DNA from: JAOUEA01 sp963762075 | Lineage (GTDB): Bacteria; Actinomycetota; UBA4738; HRBIN12 | Assembly: GCA_963762075.1 (NCBI GenBank) | Contig: CAVXJC010000007.1 | Span: 179,779 to 243,778, forward strand | Direction of reading: 5' to 3' | Length of the DNA: 64,000 nucleotides | Shown: piece by piece, positions 53,075 through 60,219 of the stretch | Layout of the letters: each line of letters opens with the position of its first letter | How positions within the stretch are numbered: the stretch's first letter is position 1 | Translations under genes and position numbers: made by a program | The notes under the pieces: generated by a model | What the model was told of the DNA's origin: nothing | Databases searched by the model: none | The model's input: only the letters and a program-made list of their open reading frames with translations

Positions 53075-53179
53075 TTGAGGGCTAGACGGCCCAAGGCAGT
53101 TGTCCTAGGAACCCGAATCCACGAGCGGGCACCCTGGATTCGGATCCCCGGGCCCCTCAATCTCGGGGCTCCCTTCCCC
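53075..53179 (+). repeat. Element B, copy 1 (double hairpin)
   Basis: About 105 bases match the inverse of 57076-57185. CCGAATCC pairs with GGATTCGG around a variable loop, and a second stem pairs GGATCCCCGGG with CTCGGGGCTCC imperfectly and ends CCTTCCCC, like a terminator. It lies 112 bases past the small membrane protein stop. Confidence 0.75.
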
Positions 53180-53227
53180 GACTCCTCACTGTGAGCCTTT
53201 GGGCACTGGCTCGAGGGCTCATCGGAT

Positions 53228-53244
53228 CCCCCCCCCCCCCCCCC
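53228..53244. other. 17-base poly-C run
   Basis: Seventeen C in a row follow element B1. Tracts this long are rare in bacterial chromosomes and often mark slippage or assembly weakness. The rest of 53180-53631 has no gene I can support apart from a TAGGCT box 6 bases before the next ATG. Confidence 0.9.
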
Positions 53245-53631
53245 TCCGCAGGGCCAGGGTTTCGCATCGGCGTGTTCCGGGTATCGAAGGTCGCGACGGA
53301 GGAGGAGAATCATGCCGAGACTCACCTTCGATCTCGAGTTCGCGGCTCGCGGTGACCGCGTAAGGGCGGTCGGTCTGGTCCGCCCACGGGTAGCTACTCG
53401 CACCCATCACCGCATCGCTTCCGGTCCTAGCGCCTCTCGTCGGCGACGGTCTCAGCGCAACGATTGTGAGCGCGACGAGATGGGTGCACGTTCCGAGCGC
53501 GGGGCATGAATACCGTAAACCCACCGTGATCTCGAGGCCGGGGTCTCTGGCCAGGTGTCCTACCGACGAGGATGAGAACGGCCCGGGTCCGGATCGTCGA
53601 GCCTCGGGCGCAAAGCGTTAGGCTGTCTGCC

Positions 53632-53937
53632 ATGGCGGACGTTGAACTCGCCGACGCAATCCGACGCGTCCGGTCCCTCAGGTCTGACCTCCGCGACGCG
53701 ACTCAGCGAGATCTCGAGCGGGAGATTCAAGGCCCGGCGATCCAGGAGGTCGACGCCGTCCTCGGCGCCGCTCGACCCCTCATACCCGATGGCGACCCCG
53801 TACTGGACCGGCTGGCCGAGGTCGTCTCGCCCGAAAGCGTCGAGGCGGGGGAATCCGTCCGGGCGTTCGATGTGCTGATCGTCGTGGACCAGGTCTACAA
53901 CGCGCTGGATGCCGAGGATCGCCGCACTCCTGGGTGA
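53632..53937 (+). CDS. Hypothetical protein before the integrase relic
   Basis: The protein is 101 aa. It is a charged, mainly helical protein (ADVELADAIRRVRSLRSDLR, RDLEREIQGPAIQEV, SVRAFDVLIVVDQVYNALD) with no recognised domain. TAGGCT lies 6 bases before the ATG, suggesting a leaderless transcript. The stop shares one base with the next ATG. Codon use and composition look like a real gene. It does not resemble an integrase. Confidence 0.6.
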   Translation: MADVELADAIRRVRSLRSDLRDATQRDLEREIQGPAIQEVDAVLGAARPLIPDGDPVLDRLAEVVSPESVEAGESVRAFDVLIVVDQVYNALDAEDRRTPG

Positions 53938-54041
53938 TGGGACACGCCTCCAATCGCACTTCGCTGGACGCCTACGGGCACCTCATGGAGGGCGTCACGC
54001 ACGATCGGCTGGCGGGATTGGCGGCGAGGTTCGGCGCCTGA
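53937..54041 (+). pseudogene. Tyrosine recombinase C-terminal relic
   Basis: The 34 codons MGHASNRTSLDAYGHLMEGV and on to LAGLAARFGA are the last segment of a phage-type integrase: the LGHSS-like box and the catalytic Tyr within DAYGHLM. Nothing upstream supplies the rest of the catalytic domain. The relic ends 49 bases from the 3' end of tRNA-Val(GAC), where an integrase gene next to its attachment site would be expected. Confidence 0.75.
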
Positions 54042-54090
54042 TGTGGCACGTGCGTGGCACGGAGGGCGGGCGAGTTCCCTGAATCTCTCG

Positions 54091-54162
54091 TGGGCGCTAG
54101 AGGATTTGAACCTCTGACCTCTTCCGTGTCAAGGAAGCGCTCTCCCCCTGAGCTAAGCGCCC
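54091..54162 (-). tRNA. tRNA-Val(GAC)
   Basis: The reverse strand folds as a 72-nt tRNA: acceptor GGGCGCT/AGCGCCC, D arm GCTC/GAGC, anticodon arm CTTCC/GGAAG with loop TTGACAC (anticodon GAC, Val GUC/GUU codons), T arm AGAGG/CCTCT with loop TTCAAAT. The discriminator is A, CCA is not encoded. Integrase relics lie on both sides, so the gene is a likely integration target. No second copy of its 3' half is in the window. Confidence 0.95.
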
Positions 54163-54256
54163 GCTCTGACCTGCAGGTTTGCCTCGATCACCTTGTTGCA
54201 CGCCGCTCGCACAGCGCTTACTATAACACCCGATAACGGACGAGGGAAGGGTTGGC

Positions 54257-55173
54257 ATGGCGCAGGTCACGACGGGCAGTGTATCGGACATCGACGCGCT
54301 GGTTCCCTCGTGGCGCCTGTCGCTGCGAGGCTGAGAACAAGTCCCCGGCGACGATCACGGGCTACGGCTACGCCACGTCGCAGTTCTCGGCGTACCTGCG
54401 ATCAACGGCATGCCGACCGACGTGGCGCGATCGCCCGTGAGCACGTCGAGGCGTTCCTGCGCGACCTGATCGAGACCCGATCGGCCTCGACCGCCGAGAC
54501 TCGCTACCGCGGGCTGCGACAGTTCTTCGGATGGTGCGAGGACGAGGGCGAGATCGCGCACTCCCCCATGGCTAGGATGCGCCCGCCGAAGGTCGCCGAG
54601 CAGCCGGTCGACGTCCCGACGATCGAGGACCTGCAGAGCCTGCTCGCCGTCTGCGCCGGCAACACGTTCGAGGACCGGAGGGACACCGCGATCATCCGGC
54701 TGTTCCTCGATTCGGGCCTGCGGCTCGCCGAGCTGACCGGCCTGCACGATGGACGACCTCGACCTGTCGGCGGGCATGGTCGGGCGTGACCGGCAAGGGC
54801 GATCGCTACCGAGCTCCGAGCTTCGGCGCGCAAGACCGCGAAGGCGATCGACCGCTACCTCCGCGCACGGCGTGGCCATCCAGACGCCGACTCCCCCGCG
54901 GTCTGGCTCGGTCTCAAGGGTCCGATGACAGGCTCGGGGATCCGGCAGATGCTCTGGCGGCGGTCAGCGAGAGGCAGGCATCGAGCGCCTGCACCCGCAT
55001 CAGCTCCGACACTTCTTCGCCCATGCATGGCTCGCCGAGGGGGGCGCGAGGGCGATCTCATGGCGCTCGCGGGATGGCGTACGCGCACGATGGTGGATCG
55101 GTACGCGGCTTCGACCCGTGCAGCACGAGCCCGCGACGCGCACCGTCGCCTCTCACCGGGAGACCGGCTGTGA
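54257..55173 (+). pseudogene. Tyrosine site-specific recombinase, multiply frameshifted
   Basis: The start MAQVTTGSVSDIDALVPSWR and the SAM-like core-binding segment (SPATITGYGYATSQFSAYL) are followed by HVEAFLRDLIETRSASTAET and the catalytic domain: first Arg in LDSGLRLAELTGL, HXXR in LHPHQLRHFFAH, the third box LAGWRTRTM and Tyr in DRYAAS, ending RDAHRRLSPGDRL. All catalytic residues exist, but the gene is read in at least five frame segments (shifts near 54330, 54400, 54745, 54785-54830 and 54975). It lies 94 bases from the tRNA-Val 5' end. It is either decayed or damaged by sequencing indels. Confidence 0.85.
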
Positions 55174-55486
55174 CCAAGCGGAATGTCCCGGTCTTCGCGA
55201 AGACTGGCGCCGGCGTCCCACGAAAGCAGGGAACAGTGATCGTCGACGTACTCTGTCGAGGGTCGTCAGATCGGATCGCCGAGTGTCCGCGTCACGGGTG
55301 GAGAGAAGATCGCTGTGGTCGAGACGGAGCAGGATCGGCCAGCACAACGACCGATGTCGCTGCAGTGAGGTCGCTGAGGTCGATTTCTAGGGTGTCTGGT
55401 GCCACGGATGCGGGCGAGCCCACGGCGTGGAGACACGGGTGCTGCGGCAGACGGCCGAGGAAGCGATGCACTCGCCGAAGCCTCTG

Positions 55487-55516
55487 AAGTTCACTGTCTG
55501 AGCGTCGTGCTAAGAT
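55487..55516 (+). promoter_or_regulatory. Weak promoter candidate before the mobile-element gene group
   Basis: TTCACT (55490-55495) and TAAGAT (55511-55516) are separated by 15 bases, slightly short. They lie in the 447-base gap 55174-55620 after the recombinase. Otherwise the gap shows only small inverted repeats and the ribosome site AGGAGG just before 55621. Confidence 0.3.
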
Positions 55517-55620
55517 TCGAATGACACGGGTGTGATTTCACCCGACATCATGGCCAGGCCGGTGTACCACCAGCAGCCGGCCGCGTGGATGGCACCACGT
55601 GAGACCCAGGAGGTTTCACG

Positions 55621-55857
55621 GTGCCCATGTCCACCACCGAGAGGGCGCGGATCGCTGCCCTCACCCGCCACTCACGTGGCGATACGAAAGAGGCGACGAA
55701 GCCAGCGACTGCCGGCTTCCTAGCGCGCTTCGATCGTGAGGTAGACCCCGACGGCGTATTGGCGCCCGAGGAACGTGCTGCTCGAGCCCAGCGAGCGCTG
55801 CGTGCCCACATGCTGCGTCTGGCGGCGAAGTCAGCTGAAGCACGGAGGGCGTCGTGA
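55621..55857 (+). CDS. Small helical protein at the head of a mobile-element gene group
   Basis: The protein is 78 aa with a GTG start (a possible ATG lies two codons on) and AGGAGG 8 bases upstream. It is Ala/Arg-rich and helical (TERARIAALTRHSRGDTKEA, then EERAARAQRALRAHMLRLAA). Small proteins of this kind lie at the start of gene groups in actinobacterial integrative elements. No domain is recognised. A terminator-like hairpin follows 21 bases later. Confidence 0.6.
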   Translation: MPMSTTERARIAALTRHSRGDTKEATKPATAGFLARFDREVDPDGVLAPEERAARAQRALRAHMLRLAAKSAEARRAS

Positions 55858-55878
55858 GACCGCCCCCTGAAAAAGAAA

Positions 55879-55900
55879 GGGCCCCCGTGGGAAGGGGCCC
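55879..55900 (-). terminator. Hairpin with U-run on the minus strand
   Basis: GGGCCCC (55879-55885) pairs with GGGGCCC (55894-55900). On the minus strand the hairpin is followed by TTTCTTTTT, a classic rho-independent layout, yet no minus-strand gene precedes it. On the plus strand it may act as a stall hairpin inside the leader of the next gene. Confidence 0.55.
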
Positions 55901-56015
55901 GACTCGCCCAGCAAAGCGTTCGTCGGGACCAGGATACCGCGGAAGACCAGGCAACAGCGCAAGCGACGCTAGAAGATTATCGCCGACGTTGGCCGTACGA
56001 GCTCGAGACACGGGC

Positions 56016-56258
56016 ATGCAGTTTACGGTCGTAAACGACGCGGAGTGGGTCGAGCGCGCACTCGACTGGCTCTACGACCTCGCCCCCGGCGTGGAGATAT
56101 GCGCCGACGATGTGAGGCGTGAGTTCGGCACGAGCTCCGCGGTGGGCTCCGTGTTCCGCACCGCTGCCAGGCGCGGCGTCCTGCAGCCGATCGGGCTCAA
56201 GGAGTCGACCGCCGTCAGTCGGCACAAAGGCCTTCAGCGGGTTTGGAGGCGGACGTAA
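56016..56258 (+). CDS. Winged-helix-like small protein
   Basis: The protein is 80 aa from the ATG at 56016; the frame is open from 55854 but the extra part is low-complexity and includes the hairpin. WVERALDWLYDLAPGVEICADD and EFGTSSAVGSVFRTAARRGV, then a final GLQRVWRRT, match phage and plasmid proteins that read like a winged helix. A role in replication or repression of a mobile element is inferred. Its stop overlaps the next start (TAATG). Confidence 0.5.
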   Translation: MQFTVVNDAEWVERALDWLYDLAPGVEICADDVRREFGTSSAVGSVFRTAARRGVLQPIGLKESTAVSRHKGLQRVWRRT

Positions 56259-56833
56259 TGGCCGGCATCCCGCCTCTCACTGTCTTCCCGACGTTCGCAT
56301 GGGCGGACAGGACGCTGCTCGAGTCCGACCTGCGCGTGCTTTGGCGTGCTCTGCGCCCACTTCAACCGGAAGACCAGTAAGTGCAACCCGTCGAAGCCCA
56401 GCATCGCCACGAACGCCGGCGTCTCGGTGCGAACGGTCAACAACGCCCTCGACCGCCTCAAGGACAAGGGCTATATCGACTGGACCCGGTCCGGCTGAAG
56501 GACGGTCGGCAGGGCCGGAACGAGTACGTGATCGTGCCGTTCGAGACGGACTACGGCATGGCCGTGATGATCCCGGATACCGCTACCCCGGATGCAACCC
56601 AGGGTGCACGCGGAGCCGTGCAACCCAGGGTGCATGGTCCGCATGCAACAGCTGGGGTGCTGCACCGAGTGCAACCCAGGGTGCACGACATGAACATAGA
56701 AGTTGAACAGAGAAGGGGAACAGAGAATGTAAACACCGCTGCTCGCATTCGCGAGACAGCGCTAGCTAAGCCCTCGAAGAACAGATCACCTGCAGACGAC
56801 GACCCGCTCGAGGTGGTGCCTGATGCCTCGTGA
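56258..56833 (+). pseudogene. HTH replication/regulatory-like protein with two frameshifts
   Basis: From the ATG at 56258 (MAGIPPLTVFPTFAWADRTL) the frame shifts near 56335 into VLCAHFNRKTSKCNPSKPSI and the clear helix-turn-helix IATNAGVSVRTVNNALDRLK, then near 56495 into GRNEYVIVPFETDYG, and stays open to 56833. The HTH is of the HTH_36 type that starts many phage and ICE replication proteins. The C-terminal part contains the iteron-like array. The stop overlaps the SWIM gene start by 11 bases. Both breaks look like single-base indels. Confidence 0.65.
56593..56685 (+). repeat. Iteron-like array of a 16-bp palindrome-like site
   Basis: TGCAACCCAGGGTGCA occurs exactly at 56593-56608, 56619-56634 and 56670-56685, with a degenerate copy at 56644-56664. 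Start-to-start spacing is 26, 25 and 26 bases. The array lies in the 3' part of the HTH gene. It may bind that protein, or reflect a repeated peptide (VQPRVH) in its linker. Confidence 0.75.
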
Positions 56834-57072
56834 GAACGCCCACGACAAGGGCCGGCGTCTGCTCACCGAAGGACAGGCTGGTCGTCAAGGCCGTCAGCGA
56901 CAAGCACATCTCAGCGAGATGCAGAGGCGACTCGGGTGAGATCTACACGCTCGCCGCTGATCCTCACGGTTGGTCGTGCTCATGCCCTGCAGTTCGCTGT
57001 TCGCATCTCGTCGCGCTGCAGCTCGTGACGCTCGAGCCACCCAACGGAAGGACTCACCATGCGCGAGGGTGA
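56823..57072 (+). CDS. SWIM-type zinc-finger protein (one frameshift)
   Basis: The ATG at 56823 encodes MPRENAHDKGRRLLTEG, typical of actinobacterial SWIM proteins. A one-base shift near 56875 leads into RLVVKAVSDKHISARCRGDS and the SWIM motif CSCPAVRCSHLVALQLV (CXCX4CXH). About 82 aa. SWIM domains bind DNA or proteins. The gene ends the HTH-SWIM group, 4 bases before element B2. The break looks like a sequencing indel. Confidence 0.65.
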
Positions 57073-57075
57073 TCA

Positions 57076-57185
57076 GGGGAAGGGGAGCCCCGGATTGAGG
57101 GGTCCGGGGCTCCGAATCCAGGGCGGCATGTGCCATCGGATTCGGGTGCATCCTAGGACAAGTGCGTTAGGCCGTCTACCCCTCA
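57076..57185 (-). repeat. Element B, copy 2 (double hairpin)
   Basis: The inverse of element B1. On the minus strand CCGAATCC pairs with GGATTCGG around a different loop, and GGAGCCCCGGA pairs perfectly with TCCGGGGCTCC (11 bp, loop CCCCTCAA), followed by CCTTCCCC. It lies 112 bases past the stop of the CXXC protein gene. Confidence 0.75.
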
Positions 57186-57196
57186 GTAGTGGTCCA

Positions 57197-57250
57197 GGGC
57201 GGGGGGGATGCGCCCCCGCCCTCAGACCAAACGGCCCCTGGGAGGGCCGT
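57197..57250 (-). terminator. Two tandem hairpins
   Basis: GGGCGGGGG/CCCCCGCCC (57197-57205/57213-57221) and ACGGCCC/GGGCCGT (57231-57237/57244-57250) lie between the CXXC gene stop and element B2. They look like U-less terminators. The B1 unit has no counterpart to them. Confidence 0.5.
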
Positions 57251-57286
57251 CCAGGGTATCGGCGTGTACGACGCAGACTGAAGACG

Positions 57287-57562
57287 CTATGCCCGATGCC
57301 GCTTCACCCCGGCACCGTCGGCCACAGCGGGACGGGGACGGGTTGGACGCCTCCGGCTCCAACCAGATTCCCACTCGGCGCGGTTGCCCAACCAGATGCC
57401 TGTACACCGCTGCCCGGAACAGGGAGTGAGGGTAGCTGTGCTGTCCGATTGATCGATCATGTTGTGGGCGGGCAGCTCGATGAAGGAACCAGGCCCTGCC
57501 ACCATGACCTTCTCAACCTGCCAGGGCTTGCCGCAGTTCAGGCATTCCACGATGTAAGTCAT
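57287..57562 (-). CDS. Small CXXC protein between A2 and B2
   Basis: The protein is 91 aa from the ATG at 57562. CLNCGKPW (Cys7 and Cys10) and TPCSGQRC (Cys48 and Cys53) suggest a metal-binding knuckle around GPGSFIELPAH. The second half is Arg/Trp/Pro-rich. It is the counterpart, in position and orientation between A and B, of the unrelated membrane protein at 52802. The function is unknown. Confidence 0.55.
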   Translation of the reverse strand: MTYIVECLNCGKPWQVEKVMVAGPGSFIELPAHNMIDQSDSTATLTPCSGQRCTGIWLGNRAEWESGWSRRRPTRPRPAVADGAGVKRHRA

Positions 57563-57658
57563 CGCAGCAGCTTCAATACCCATTCGACAGGCAAGCAAGC
57601 GTGGCGGGTGACCGCTCCCAAAGGACAGTGCCTACTCGTGACAGGCAGTGGCGGTCGA

Positions 57659-57683
57659 GGGCGGGGAGTCATCGTCCCCGCCC
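57659..57683 (-). terminator. Hairpin between A2 and the CXXC gene
   Basis: GGGCGGGGA (57659-57667) pairs with TCCCCGCCC (57675-57683) around 7 bases, in the leader between element A2 and the ORF. It may attenuate transcription entering the ORF. No counterpart exists in unit 1. Confidence 0.45.
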
Positions 57684-57784
57684 CCCGACCGAGACTGGCC
57701 GATGGAGGACCAGCAGGAACGGATATCGGCCGCGAAGCAAAGAGACTGAAGCCCCGCCTGGCATCAGGATCTCCCGCGACTCGG

Positions 57785-57903
57785 CGCCAGCAACACGCTG
57801 GGGGCGTGGATCCTGCGGACCTCCAGAACGCGGCGCTACCGCGCCCGCCCGCAGGAACCACGCCACTTCACCCATCGGCTCGAGGTGGGCGGCGCCTTGA
57901 GCC
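57785..57903 (-). repeat. Structured element A, copy 2
   Basis: The inverse of element A1. On the minus strand the core 57804-57863 gives the same 14-bp stem with a T-T mismatch. The inner hairpin here is CGCGG/CCGCG, against AGCGG/CCGTT in copy 1, so an A-U pair became C-G and a G-U became G-C while the fold stayed. It lies 241 bases upstream of the CXXC gene. The stretch 57904-58187 holds nothing I can support. Confidence 0.8.
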
Positions 57904-58187
57904 GACCTGCTGCACCGCCTTGCCGGGGGGAGGGGAATGGAAAAAGTCTGGAGGGTCTCGACGGAGCAGCACCCTAGCGGCCCGCGAAAAAAAGTGTGGT
58001 CGCCCTTGAGAACGAAAGGGCGAAGAAACGGCCGGATCTTGCCCCGATGAGGAAGGAAAGTGCCCGACGGGCGACATGCGCCAAACATCGCGACTGGCGC
58101 CGACGGAAGCAGCAGCCATGAGATCTCAGACGCTAACGCCGACGGTGGCGCGGGGGATGCCTTGACCCGTCGTAGACAGTGGCGGAC

Positions 58188-58466
58188 ATGGAGACACGCG
58201 AACGACCGACACACAAGATCGCAACCTTCCTCACGGCCCGAGAGGCCGAGCAGATGGAACGCCTTGCCCGAGATGCCGACCGTTCGGTGAGCGCCGAGGT
58301 CCGCCTCGTGTTGCGCCGACACCTCACCAACAAGTTCCCGGTCTCCCTCACCCGTGCGGACCCCGGGACGGAATCAAAGGCCCGCGATGCAACGAAGGCC
58401 GCACGACAAGCGTGGGACCGGAAGAATCCCGAGCTCGACCTCGACGGATTCCGCAGGGCTCCATAG
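58188..58466 (+). CDS. Ribbon-helix-helix-like protein
   Basis: The protein is 92 aa from the ATG at 58188; a GTG at 58179 is an alternative. RPTHKIATFLTAREAEQMERL and ARDADRSVSAEVRLVLRRHL match the Arc/CopG ribbon-helix-helix pattern (strand, helix, turn, helix). The C-terminal tail is Ala/Arg-rich and probably binds a partner. The stop overlaps the GTG of the peptidase gene, so the two are made together, as in many antitoxin-like pairs; that analogy is inference. Confidence 0.65.
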   Translation: METRERPTHKIATFLTAREAEQMERLARDADRSVSAEVRLVLRRHLTNKFPVSLTRADPGTESKARDATKAARQAWDRKNPELDLDGFRRAP

Positions 58467-59050
58467 TGAGACCACGTGTGCTGACCGCGGCGCACGAGGC
58501 CGCTCACTGTGTCGCAGGCTACGTCTTGGGCATCGCGGACGACGTGGACCTGATCCAGGTCCCGACGAGCGGGCATGTCGGTCGAGGCGCCGGCGGCAGC
58601 GTGAGTTCGAAGCGGACCCTCGAGGACGTCGCCCGGAACCGCACGGACGCCGAACGAGAGATCGTCATGACCCTCGCCGGTTCAGAGGCGATGCGAGAGC
58701 TGGGCGTCGATGCCTCCGGGGGGGACTCCGATGAGGTGTCCGCGGCACGGGTCGCGGTCTGGGCGACGACCACGGCGGACGAAGCCTTCGACCTGCTTGA
58801 GCGATGCCGTGCGAGGACGAAGAGGCTCGTCGCAACGGAGCGCTTCCAGACTCTCCTGATCGATCTGACCGGCTACCTTGCGGACCCCTCGCATCCGATC
58901 GTCTCCGGCGAGCTCTGCGCGAAGTTGCTCAGAAGCTGGGACCCGGAGGCGCCCGTCTACCGGCAACCAGATTGGACCTACTCCGAGCTCGCCGCGACTT
59001 ACAGGCGCCCGCGCTGGGCGGATCGCAGTCTCGGTCAGGTGGGCCGATGA
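58466..59050 (+). CDS. Stand-alone M41-like zinc peptidase
   Basis: The protein is 194 aa from a GTG at 58466. TAAHEAAHCVAGYVLG has the zinc motif H10-E11-X2-H14 in the same setting as the FtsH peptidase (HEAGHA), and later MTLAGSEAMRELG and GGDSDEVSAARVAV match the FtsH helix and the third-ligand Asp (D87 or D89). No AAA+ domain or membrane helix is present. It resembles small M41-like proteins found in mobile regions. Its substrate is unknown. The ribbon-helix-helix gene is directly upstream. Confidence 0.65.
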   Translation: MRPRVLTAAHEAAHCVAGYVLGIADDVDLIQVPTSGHVGRGAGGSVSSKRTLEDVARNRTDAEREIVMTLAGSEAMRELGVDASGGDSDEVSAARVAVWATTTADEAFDLLERCRARTKRLVATERFQTLLIDLTGYLADPSHPIVSGELCAKLLRSWDPEAPVYRQPDWTYSELAATYRRPRWADRSLGQVGR

Positions 59051-59364
59051 GACCGACCGAAGTCTTCGCGGTCTCTCCAGTTACATCGGCAGTGGCGCTG
59101 GGCTCACCATGGAGAGATTTCGTGGTGCCGATGGTGCTCGCGCTGTCAGATCGGGCTGCCTTGTCCGGGGGTTGATCCGGGGGCTCGATCGACAGGCCTT
59201 CCCAGCGGTCCCGAAAGGCCTTCGCCTACCGCTCGCAAGCGTTGAAGGACTGGACGCAAGGCAAGAGGGAGCTCGAGGAGTCGCTTCACCGCGGGATCCT
59301 TCGGCTGACCAGGCGCTGCCGCGTGTCGGCATCGTCAGTCCGACTAGCGGTCTACGCTCTGCTG
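59051..59364. other. Stretch without a supportable gene
   Basis: A 42-codon frame from 59047 overlaps the peptidase stop (ATGA) and ends at 59175, but looks weak. A charged stretch in frame with the next relic (ALKDWTQGKRELEESLHRG) may be the remains of an older gene. I see no RNA or repeat. Confidence 0.4.
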
Positions 59365-59723
59365 ATGATCGACTCGGCGAGCCTCATGAGGCCGCTGCAG
59401 CTTGCCCCCGGAGACAAGGTGGCAGCCGTTACCCTCTCGTGGGGCGGTCCGGGCACCTTTCCCGGCCGCTACGAGGCGGGCGTCCGGCGGCTAGAGGCGA
59501 CGTACGGTGTACACGTCGTCGAGATGGCGCACACTCGCGCTGATCCCGCACTGGTGGCCGCAGACTCCGAGGCCCGCGCCGACGATCTGATGGCGGCGTT
59601 CGCCGATCCACGATCAAGGGCATCGTTTCGACGATTGGCGGTGATGATTCCATCCGCTTGCTGCCGTACCTGGATCTACCCGAACGCGTCGATCAAAGGA
59701 CTCAGGTAATCGTTCCCGGATGA
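59365..59723 (+). pseudogene. LD-carboxypeptidase (S66) N-terminal relic
   Basis: LQLAPGDKVAAVTLSWGGPG, then RYEAGVRRLEATYGVHVVEM and RADDLMAAFADP are the N-terminal part of S66 LD-carboxypeptidases, which trim peptidoglycan tetrapeptides or cleave microcin-type conjugates. After a frameshift near 59620 the frame continues IKGIVSTIGGDDSIRLLPYL and stops at 59723. The catalytic Ser and later residues are missing. It is a truncated relic. The stretch 59724-59928 shows nothing I can support. Confidence 0.75.
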
Positions 59724-59928
59724 CCTCGCCGCTGTTCTATCCGAAGGCCTGGTCGTGAAGCTCGGTCGTTGCAAGGATCGACGAGCTCCGTGAGCACAAC
59801 GACGTCCGCGGTGGAGCGTCGAAGTGCCTTGAGGTCCTAGAGGTCTCCAACTAGGGAACCGTCGGCGCCGCCCTCGATGGCTACAGACGTATACCTCGTG
59901 TGGGACGAACGACCAGGACAGGCCTCGA

Positions 59929-60147
59929 CTAGGCGGACTGACGACGGAACAGGCGCGCGAGCGTTGCACGGAGCCAGCCAACCCGGGCGGTCGTCGAGTC
60001 CGCCTCGAGCGCCGCGTGATGTAGCTCTTTGGCGACCGCGGGATCCTCATTCTTCTCAGCGGCCCGCTCGATGTGTGCCGTTGCTTTTCTCAAGGAGGAC
60101 TCGCTCGCTTCGACGGCCAACTCGGCCTTGTGGATGTCATCCGTCAT
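59929..60147 (-). CDS. Small helical hypothetical protein
   Basis: The protein is 72 aa. It is a charged, Ala-rich helix (DDIHKAELAVEASESSLRKA, then HIERAAEKNEDPAVAKELHH) with a basic end (ARLFRRQSA). A GAGGGGGG ribosome-like site precedes the ATG. No domain is recognised. It may be a small structural or regulatory protein. Confidence 0.5.
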   Translation of the reverse strand: MTDDIHKAELAVEASESSLRKATAHIERAAEKNEDPAVAKELHHAALEADSTTARVGWLRATLARLFRRQSA

Positions 60148-60219
60148 GGCGCCCCCCTCGGCCGCCCTGCGGCGGACAACCGAGATGCTACAGCAGGAGG
60201 TCGAATCGGAGGACGACGT

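Noticed and set aside
54054..54236. A 60-codon frame reading GARGFEPLTSSVSRKRS over the tRNA
   Set aside because: This is the well-known false ORF produced by translating a tRNA gene; the stretch is tRNA-Val(GAC).
53617..57172. Integron-like attC sites: GTTAGGC at 53617 and 57166
   Set aside because: The core motif alone is common by chance. No single long imperfect stem joins it to an RYYYAAC partner, and no IntI-type integrase with its extra domain is present.
57059..58009. A 316-codon plus-strand frame across elements B2 and A2
   Set aside because: It reads through hairpins, repeats and the antisense of the CXXC gene, and has no ribosome site. The resemblance to the frame at 53002-53403 is due to the DNA repeat B, not to a shared protein.
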